This document shows, piece by piece, positions 1-5,080 of a stretch of 5,080 nt of DNA. Positions within the stretch are counted from its first letter, which is position 1. Each line of letters begins with the position of its first letter. The DNA comes from Pseudomonadota bacterium (GTDB taxonomy: Bacteria; Desulfobacterota; WTBG01; CAIYCZ01): contig JAPLIX010000336.1 in assembly GCA_026388865.1 (NCBI GenBank), positions 2,908 to 7,987 of the forward strand, written 5' to 3'. Both the position numbers and the translations under genes were made by a program. A model generated the notes under the pieces. The model was not told where the DNA came from. It saw only the letters and a program-made list of their open reading frames with translations, and made no database searches.

Positions 1-945
1 GCGCTGTGCTGCTGACAGGATATGTTTTGGAGACCTGCCGGCTTCTGCCAGGGTCTGTAGCCCTTTAATTTTTCTCTGCTCTTCTATGATTTGGCATCCT
101 GTTCGGTCAATTGCCACCGGGTCGCGGCTGAACAGAAGGCCGCTGTAGGGCCATGCCCACTGAGGCTTGTAGCCGGGGCCGCCGCTGCACTGCGCGGTGA
201 GGCCATCACAGATGATGAGCCGCAGTTTATTCTTAATGTAGGGGTGCGCGTTGAGATCAGCGATATATGGGTCGCAGCCGTTGTCGTGATATTTGTTGGG
301 ATTGTGAATAGCGCCGTAGAAGTTCTTGAGGTTGAGGGAGACTCCGGAAAGATCGTGGTCCTTCAATACGGGGATACTGATGAGGGCATCGCACCGGCGG
401 GACAGTATCGTGCTGAAGCAGCTGCCGATTGAGCCTGACGCCTCCGGCGCTGGTTCATAGTCATTGTCTGTGCCAAAGCAGCGCACGTCGTTATTTCCCC
501 GGTTAATTTTATACCCGCCGCGTTCGAGCTCTTCAGTAAGCCGGTCCCAGATAATGATCTGCTGTGGCTTAAAGCCCGCATTCACCAGGCTTCCGGCCAC
601 TGCATAGGCCACTTCCGTATGGGTGCACAAGTTTCTGCCGCCCATGGCATTTACCTTGATGCCGATAGTCTCTCCGGGATTAAATATGCTCAGCCATGCC
701 CTGGTGCCATCAGCTGCTCCGGTCAGTTTTATAATCCCCTGGTCCAGCATCTTGCGGATAATTTCAGTAGAAACCTGTCCCGGCCGCACATGGACGTCAG
801 GCCTGCGCGCTATTATAACCGTTGAGCCTGCTGGTTTGTTAACAGGGTTTTGTGCAACAGCAAAGGAAGAACGCAGTATGCCCGAGGCAGCAAAACTTAA
901 ACGGGCAGCCTGCTTTAAAAAATCTCTTCTGCTAATAATTATCAT
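1..945 (-). CDS. DUF362-family protein with Tat signal peptide (C-terminus beyond left edge)
   Basis: The frame is open from an ATG at 945 to base 1 (315 codons) with no stop, so the C-terminus lies outside the window. The N-terminus carries a twin-arginine signal: S-R-R-D-F-L-K at residues 5-11, a short hydrophobic stretch, and a likely AVA|Q cleavage after residue 31. This predicts export of the folded protein to the periplasm. The body matches DUF362 (PF04015) as I know it: GIKVNAMGG near 95-103, an [I/V]-P-x-L-K-D-H block at 191-197, NLKNFYGAIHNP at 205-216, ICDGL at 246-249 and the late SRDPVAID at 273-280. The family's function is not established. Many members carry ferredoxin-type 4Fe-4S motifs, but no CxxCxxC is seen in this part, only scattered Cys (107, 156, 176, 185, 224, 246, 253, 284). 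The start is the first possible one, since an in-frame TGA lies 15 bases upstream, and it overlaps the stop of the preceding gene. There is no clear ribosome-binding site, so translation probably depends on coupling. Family assignment is confident; biochemical role is unknown. Confidence 0.9.
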   Translation of the reverse strand, partial: MIIISRRDFLKQAARLSFAASGILRSSFAVAQNPVNKPAGSTVIIARRPDVHVRPGQVSTEIIRKMLDQGIIKLTGAADGTRAWLSIFNPGETIGIKVNAMGGRNLCTHTEVAYAVAGSLVNAGFKPQQIIIWDRLTEELERGGYKINRGNNDVRCFGTDNDYEPAPEASGSIGSCFSTILSRRCDALISIPVLKDHDLSGVSLNLKNFYGAIHNPNKYHDNGCDPYIADLNAHPYIKNKLRLIICDGLTAQCSGGPGYKPQWAWPYSGLLFSRDPVAIDRTGCQIIEEQRKIKGLQTLAEAGRSPKHILSAAQR

Positions 946-947
946 TA
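943..947 (-). other. TAATG stop-start overlap joining the Cys-rich and DUF362 genes
   Basis: On the minus strand the TAA stop of the cysteine-rich gene (947-945) shares its last base with the ATG of the DUF362 gene (945-943). No GGAG-like sequence lies in the bases before this ATG. One-base overlaps of this type are a standard arrangement for translational coupling, where ribosomes that finish one gene restart on the next. It means the two genes are on one mRNA and are likely made in linked amounts. Confidence 0.85.
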
Positions 948-1877
948 TACTATCACATCAAATTCATCATGAGGACAGGCGAAGGTAAGAAGCCTGCCGG
1001 CGCGGTAGCCGCATAGGTCCGGCTCAGTGACACCTTCAAAACAGAATAAAGCCCTGGGCCTGGCTGCGGGCATTGCATCAGAAATTACCTGCAGCAGGGA
1101 ACTCCTGTCACAGGAGTAACAGGCAAAGCACTGCCGCGGCAGCACTGACCCGGTCTTCTGCACCACGCGGGCGCGGCTCTCAGTCCAGAACTCCGGTGAT
1201 TTACTCTCCGTTATTTCTACCCCCTTGATACTGCGAATTATTATCATGCCATTGCTGACCGTGAAATAGCCCCTGCAGTCAATGCTGTCCTCCCTGGCAT
1301 AATGCAGCCGGTTCTGCGCGCCGATGCTTATCGGGGCATATACCTGGTCCTTAAAATGAATTAAATTTATGAAGCATTCATTTAAGGTTAAGAGAAAACC
1401 ATCAAGCAGCACCTGATCACGCTTATTTCCTTTTTTCAAAATAAATTCAGGTTTAACGGAGGTGATTTTGCCGGACAGCTCAACCTGCTTGCCTTGAACG
1501 CTATCCAGCCAGCTTTCAAAGTCCCGCAGCTCATTCTGAAAAAGCTGGAACTCCTTTTCACCAAACGTGAACTCGGGACGATTGACCTCTTTAATATCAT
1601 AAAAATAACGGCAGGAAAAACAGAGTCGTCCCACATGCTGAAATTTTTTGTGACAGGGTATGCCTTTATTCAGATTCCGGCATTTCCAGCGGAAGAAGGT
1701 GCACCCGTCAGGAAAACAATTTTTTACCTTAAGCACATGGTACACAGAAACCGCATTGTTGAAGCGGTCATGGGAGTCATGCATGCAGCGGAATACATCC
1801 TGGCGCTTATACTGGTTTATAAGTGCGGGTTTTGGGGGAGAGTGGCTGTCAAGAAGGCGCAACAGGTTTTTGTTCAT
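945..1877 (-). CDS. Unrecognised cysteine-rich protein, 310 aa, OB-fold-like middle
   Basis: I do not recognise this gene. It encodes a complete 310-residue protein with no signal peptide or membrane segment, so it is probably cytoplasmic. Fifteen cysteines fall mostly into two groups. The N-terminal group is C54, C59, C66, C75, C86, C89 (ending in CFSC), with another at C31. The C-terminal group is C250-x2-C253-x2-C256, followed by C279, C289 and C301. Such spacing suggests zinc or iron-sulfur binding, which is inference. Between them, after a charged helical stretch (about 105-128), residues 129-222 alternate short hydrophobic strands with glycines (VELSGKITSV, then CRGYFTVSNGMIIIRSIKGV), as in an OB-fold. 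This is a pattern-based guess. The ATG at 1877 is the first in frame after a TAG 12 bases upstream; no Shine-Dalgarno is visible. It lies 90 bases after the AsmA-type gene and overlaps the DUF362 gene by one base, which argues for a shared role with that exported protein. A nucleic-acid-binding or metal-handling role are both possible. Confidence 0.85.
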   Translation of the reverse strand: MNKNLLRLLDSHSPPKPALINQYKRQDVFRCMHDSHDRFNNAVSVYHVLKVKNCFPDGCTFFRWKCRNLNKGIPCHKKFQHVGRLCFSCRYFYDIKEVNRPEFTFGEKEFQLFQNELRDFESWLDSVQGKQVELSGKITSVKPEFILKKGNKRDQVLLDGFLLTLNECFINLIHFKDQVYAPISIGAQNRLHYAREDSIDCRGYFTVSNGMIIIRSIKGVEITESKSPEFWTESRARVVQKTGSVLPRQCFACYSCDRSSLLQVISDAMPAARPRALFCFEGVTEPDLCGYRAGRLLTFACPHDEFDVIV

Positions 1878-1904
1878 AACAGGCCATGGCTATAAAAAAG
1901 GAAT

Positions 1905-1937
1905 AAAATTCAGCTATATCTGAGTATAGCTCATTTT
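1905..1937. repeat. Inverted repeat / hairpin in the gap between AsmA-type and Cys-rich genes
   Basis: A perfect 7-base inverted repeat, AGCTATA at 1912-1918 and TATAGCT at 1925-1931, encloses a 6-base loop. After a small 1x2 internal loop, 5 further bases pair (1905-1909 with 1933-1937). In the minus-strand transcript the hairpin is followed five bases later by a run of six T (1899-1894). The stem is AT-rich, so this is at best a weak terminator or attenuator after the AsmA-type gene; it could instead be a repressor-type operator, because it overlaps a promoter-like hexamer. The symmetry is seen directly; any function is inferred. Confidence 0.45.
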
Positions 1938-1951
1938 AAAGAACAATTGAA
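1923..1951 (-). promoter_or_regulatory. Possible sigma70-type promoter for Cys-rich / DUF362 unit
   Basis: Reading leftward, TTCAAT (1951-1946) and TATACT (1928-1923) are separated by 17 bases. The -10 element matches the consensus in 5 of 6 positions and the -35 in 3 of 6. Transcription would start near 1916, about 40 bases before the ATG at 1877. The -10 lies inside the inverted repeat, which would suit control by a bound protein. AT-rich gaps give such matches by chance, so this is tentative. Confidence 0.25.
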
Positions 1952-1967
1952 GACAGGCTGCCCCGGT

Positions 1968-4900
1968 TCAGGAACCTTGATCCTGCTTCTTTCCGGTATT
2001 GAGAATCTCCTGCGGCAGTTTATAAAATCTGTTAATGAGCGCCTTAACACCCTGGCTGAGAGATTCCACCGGAACAGGTTTCACCGACGCATCCGCATAG
2101 GGACCGCTGACCTGGAAATAACTGACGGTGATTGATTTATTCTCGCCAGTCAGAATCTTTCCGGCAATGGGGATGCTGCCCAGAAGTTTTCCCACGGTTT
2201 CCAAAGGCTGAACTCCCACGATAAGATTAATCTCCTTGCGCGCAAAGTTAAGATCGCCGACAGCAGATAGATTCATGGCCGGGCTTTTCATGAACAGGTC
2301 GTCAGTATGCGCGACCCCTTGCGCCATGACAAACCGGCCGTCTACTGCCTCCAGCGGCATGCCCCGGGAAAGAAGGTCGGGCATGTGGAGCTTTACTATT
2401 TCAGTGAAGCTGAGCAGTGAAAGTATTTTTGAGATTACGGTAAATTTACCCAGCTTCGCGTCTTTCATGCTGATTTTAAAATTACCCTCCATGTTTGGCA
2501 CAACTTCTTCGCCTTTTCTAAAGAGAGAAGTAAACATGCCGTCGAGGTTGATTTTGCCGGCAATTACCTTCTTTGCCTGCAGCTCGGGCAGAAACTCCTC
2601 AAACTGAATACCTTTAGCATCGGGCAAAAAGGTCAGCCGGTATGTGCCCGGCTGTGAAAAATCGTGTATAACAGCGCCGTTCAGTATCCCCTGATAAGCG
2701 TGCAGATTAATATTTCCATAGTTCATGACCCCGTCTTTTATCGTAATGTGAGTAGTGCCATTCGTAAAATGCCAGCTCATGAATTTACCATTCTTAACGG
2801 TTGACGGAGCGTCCAGAACAAAGCGGCGGAAAAACGTTTTTTCTCCTGTGGCAGATATTGGCGGAGGCGCGGAAGACCCTCGCGGCGCGTTGAATGATTT
2901 TTTAAGCTTGATTACGGTCTCGATGAAATCATCCAGATCAAGCCATGAGACATCAGCTTTGAATTGGCCCAGCGGATTATCACCATAGTGAAAATCACCG
3001 CTGCAGCTTGCATTAGTAAGCCCAAAGCTGCCGGTCGCCTGGGTAACGTGCAGTTTGTCCCCATTAAAAAATCCTTTTGCATTCACGAAAAGAAGCGGCA
3101 GGTTGTCTCCTGTTTTACGCATTTCAAGGCGGGTGGCAGAAATGGCTCCCTGTATCGTGGGCAGTGCGGACTGACCGAACGGAACTGTGAGCGTACCTTT
3201 ACCGTCCAAGATGCCCAGCATTTTTATGTCCGGAGGCATGAACAGAAGACCCAGGGAGGTGACGTCCATCTCCTGCAGTTGATAATCGCCCGTGAACACT
3301 GGTGCCTTCCAGTCTTGCAGGGTGCCTGAGAGCGAAAAGCTGTTATTGTCAAGCGCATAGCTCACATCAACGGCAGCAGGCAGCGTGCCGGGAGAAAATA
3401 CGGTTTTAATGGTTGCCATATTGTGCAGGCCGGACGGCTTTCCCATATAATTTCCCAGTGAATAGTTTAGCTGGGTGAGGTCAATGGCAGACGAAACTTC
3501 TGCCTGCCGTGCAGCCGCAATTGGATAGCGGATTTGTGTTGCAGTTTCCATGATGCCGCTGTCCGGAGAGAACAGTTTTTCAGCAGACCCGGAAGAGAAA
3601 GAGTCAAGGGCAGTTTTAAGAGCATCTGCAGGCGCAATCGTGGCGACACTAATATCTATAACAGGACTTAAAAAAGGCTGCATGATGGTGCCGTTTATAA
3701 GGTGGGAATCCCCGGGAAACCACTGGGCGGCTATATTGGTCAGTGTCAATGTATCTTTCGTAAAAGCAAATGAACCGCTTGCAACTTTGAGCTGCGGCTG
3801 AGTAGTATTAATCGACACGATAACATTTGAAATTTCCCCATTGCCATTGCACAGTTCCAGGGTGGGAGGCTGGAAAGCACTCAGGCAGCTTCTCAAGTGA
3901 AGCGCTTTTATGCCGACCGTTGCATCCTGCAGGGTGCTGATATAATCAGGAAGATAGCGCTTGAGCACGGCTTCGGGTATAAGGTGTTTAACTGCTTTCC
4001 AGGTAACGCCATTAGCGCGGACCTGCGCATCGATGACCGGAGCCTGGGGCAGCCCGGTCGCGGAAAGCTCTCCCGTGATTACTATGCCGGGAAGAATTAT
4101 CTCGCAATTTTTTATATGCACCGCATCACGGCCGCCGATTGCATCCACTTTGACAAGAGCCTTTTTAATTGTAAAAGGAGTTTCGATGCCCGCAGGGAGC
4201 CTGAGGGCTTCAGATTGCAGCCAGCCCCGGGCATTAAAAGAGGAATCGGATGCCAGGCTGCACTCAAGATGTGCGTCTATTAAACCTTCAGGAGCTGTAT
4301 TTGGCTGCCATTGTTTCACATAGGGCATCAGGGAGGAAAGAGCGACTTTTTGTAAAGCAATAACACCCTGGGCCTGAAAGCCTGATGATTGCCCGGTGAG
4401 AGGCTCATGTTTGATAGTCCCGGTGTAAGAAATTTGGCCGGACTCTATCCCGCTCTTCATCTCTGCCGAGCATGACAGCCGGTACGGTTCAAGAAGAAGC
4501 GGCTGGGCAATATCGAGATTGAGCTTTTTAAGATGTGTAAAGGTATTGCGCTGGTAGTCACGAAACGCCATGCCCGCTTTTTCAGAAAGACCCGCAGGGA
4601 GAGAGAGTGCAAACGGCCATGTACCATCCTGATTGCGGAACATATATAAGCGGGGGGTGTCAATGATGATTTTAGACACGACGATCTGTTTGCGCAGGAG
4701 GGGAAACAGCCGCAGCAGAATGTAATTTTTATTACTTTCAAGAACAGTCGTGCTGGACGCGATATGCGTTATTTTAAGGTTTTTTATGGTTACCCCTATT
4801 CCCAGGGAAAAACGCCAGGCAATATCCTCAAAACCAATACGAAAACCGGTACTCGCTTCAAGGGGTTTCAGGGCACGCTCAGCGTAGTACGTCAGGTCTC

Positions 4901-4985
4901 TCATGACATAGTAGAGGCTGCCGGCAGTGAAGCAGATCACGAAAAAGATGACCACGATAAATATGGTGAATACCTTCCGGAACAT
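1968..4985 (-). CDS. AsmA / YhdP-like inner-membrane-anchored periplasmic protein
   Basis: This complete 1005-residue protein belongs to the AsmA-like superfamily. It has a short cytoplasmic start (MFRK), one hydrophobic membrane segment at about 5-27, then a very long beta-rich periplasmic part. The AsmA N-terminal signature is clear at about 38-75: LKPLEASTGFRIGFEDIAW followed by a GIGVTIKNLKI strand. The C-terminal AsmA-like module lies at about 810-990, with the GKINLDG strand at 810, the GRFVMAQGVAHTDDL block near 883-897, GDLNF at 910 and IPIAGKILTGE at 938-948. Long members of this family (AsmA, YhdP, TamB and relatives in Escherichia coli) form beta-groove bridges between the membranes and are tied to phospholipid transport and outer-membrane integrity. 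Length, layout and the C-terminal module resemble YhdP more than AsmA itself, though YhdP is somewhat longer. A Pro/Ser-rich linker at 699-712 separates the central region from the last third. The ATG at 4985 is the first in frame after a TAA 21 bases upstream; there is no good Shine-Dalgarno. Family is confident; the exact subfamily and lipid cargo are not. Confidence 0.92.
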   Translation of the reverse strand: MFRKVFTIFIVVIFFVICFTAGSLYYVMRDLTYYAERALKPLEASTGFRIGFEDIAWRFSLGIGVTIKNLKITHIASSTTVLESNKNYILLRLFPLLRKQIVVSKIIIDTPRLYMFRNQDGTWPFALSLPAGLSEKAGMAFRDYQRNTFTHLKKLNLDIAQPLLLEPYRLSCSAEMKSGIESGQISYTGTIKHEPLTGQSSGFQAQGVIALQKVALSSLMPYVKQWQPNTAPEGLIDAHLECSLASDSSFNARGWLQSEALRLPAGIETPFTIKKALVKVDAIGGRDAVHIKNCEIILPGIVITGELSATGLPQAPVIDAQVRANGVTWKAVKHLIPEAVLKRYLPDYISTLQDATVGIKALHLRSCLSAFQPPTLELCNGNGEISNVIVSINTTQPQLKVASGSFAFTKDTLTLTNIAAQWFPGDSHLINGTIMQPFLSPVIDISVATIAPADALKTALDSFSSGSAEKLFSPDSGIMETATQIRYPIAAARQAEVSSAIDLTQLNYSLGNYMGKPSGLHNMATIKTVFSPGTLPAAVDVSYALDNNSFSLSGTLQDWKAPVFTGDYQLQEMDVTSLGLLFMPPDIKMLGILDGKGTLTVPFGQSALPTIQGAISATRLEMRKTGDNLPLLFVNAKGFFNGDKLHVTQATGSFGLTNASCSGDFHYGDNPLGQFKADVSWLDLDDFIETVIKLKKSFNAPRGSSAPPPISATGEKTFFRRFVLDAPSTVKNGKFMSWHFTNGTTHITIKDGVMNYGNINLHAYQGILNGAVIHDFSQPGTYRLTFLPDAKGIQFEEFLPELQAKKVIAGKINLDGMFTSLFRKGEEVVPNMEGNFKISMKDAKLGKFTVISKILSLLSFTEIVKLHMPDLLSRGMPLEAVDGRFVMAQGVAHTDDLFMKSPAMNLSAVGDLNFARKEINLIVGVQPLETVGKLLGSIPIAGKILTGENKSITVSYFQVSGPYADASVKPVPVESLSQGVKALINRFYKLPQEILNTGKKQDQGS

Positions 4986-5001
4986 GATAATAACTACCGC
5001 A

Positions 5002-5030
5002 TTGATTTATTAGTGCAGGAAGTTTATAAC
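5002..5030 (+). promoter_or_regulatory. Possible rightward sigma70-type promoter at right edge
   Basis: TTGATT (5002-5007), a 17-base spacer, and TATAAC (5025-5030) form the best promoter-like match in the window, with 4 of 6 and 5 of 6 consensus bases. It points rightward, away from the three genes, and would start RNA near 5037. A divergent gene beginning close to or beyond base 5080 would explain it. Spacing is ideal, but there is no downstream gene visible to confirm it. Confidence 0.3.
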
Positions 5031-5056
5031 ATAATAGCCGCGCTGATTAAAGTCCA
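5028..5056 (-). promoter_or_regulatory. Possible leftward promoter for the AsmA-type gene
   Basis: Reading leftward, TGGACT (5056-5051) and TATGTT (5033-5028) are 17 bases apart, each matching consensus in 4 of 6 positions. The start would be near 5021, about 36 bases before the ATG at 4985. Its -10 overlaps that of the rightward candidate, as in face-to-face divergent promoters. The match is weak and the gene could also be read from a promoter beyond the window. Confidence 0.15.
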
Positions 5057-5080
5057 TAGTGTAACTTGTGAAAAACGATG

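Noticed and set aside
91..988. Plus-strand open frames at 91-432, 619-825 and 623-988, and a minus-strand one at 363-581.
   Set aside because: They lie across the DUF362 gene in other frames; the DUF362 frame is open throughout and shows conserved family motifs, while these show none.
1494..1923. Plus-strand open frames at 1494-1895 and 1660-1923 opposite the Cys-rich gene.
   Set aside because: No ribosome-binding site and no recognisable motif; the minus-strand frame is longer and has a patterned Cys arrangement and a coupled downstream gene.
1905..1937. Hairpin as a strong intrinsic terminator.
   Set aside because: The stem is AT-rich, has an internal loop, and the T run begins five bases away rather than directly after it; kept only as a repeat with uncertain function.
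1947..4741. Several short open frames on both strands between 1947 and 4741.
   Set aside because: All fall within the AsmA-type gene, whose N- and C-terminal family signatures fix the coding frame.
5068..5080. Possible start of a rightward gene at GTG 5068 or ATG 5078.
   Set aside because: Only a few codons fit in the window and neither has a Shine-Dalgarno, so it cannot be supported as a gene.
1..5080. Mobile element, CRISPR array, tRNA or phage content.
   Set aside because: No transposase or integrase motifs, no spaced direct repeats, no tRNA-like fold, and no space outside the three genes for such elements.

Overview
The window reads as part of a bacterial chromosome with three protein genes, all on the minus strand. 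Transcription runs from right to left. Nearly all of the sequence is coding; the only gaps are 90 bases (1878-1967) and 95 bases at the right edge (4986-5080). No RNA genes, mobile elements, CRISPR arrays or long repeats were seen.

Layout in the direction of transcription: (1) 4985-1968 encodes a 1005-residue inner-membrane-anchored protein of the AsmA / YhdP-like superfamily. These large proteins span the periplasm and are linked to outer-membrane lipid homeostasis. (2) 1877-945 encodes a 310-residue cysteine-rich protein that I do not recognise. It has Cys clusters near both ends and a beta-rich, OB-fold-like middle. (3) 945 to the left edge encodes a DUF362-family protein with a twin-arginine (Tat) signal peptide, cut by the window after 315 residues. 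The stop of gene 2 and the start of gene 3 share one base (TAATG), so these two are almost certainly co-transcribed and translationally coupled. The 90-base gap before gene 2 holds an inverted repeat and a possible promoter, so gene 2-gene 3 may be a separate unit or a continuation of the AsmA transcript.

Organism: the AsmA protein implies a Gram-negative (diderm) cell, and the DUF362 protein implies a working Tat system. DUF362 proteins with Tat signals are common in anaerobic or environmental diderms such as Desulfobacterota and the Planctomycetes-Verrucomicrobia group, but I cannot name a phylum from this window. None of the three starts has a convincing Shine-Dalgarno sequence, which may be a feature of the lineage.

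The least explained element is the cysteine-rich protein and its tight coupling to the exported DUF362 protein. There is no evidence of a defence system, toxin-antitoxin pair or biosynthetic cluster here.
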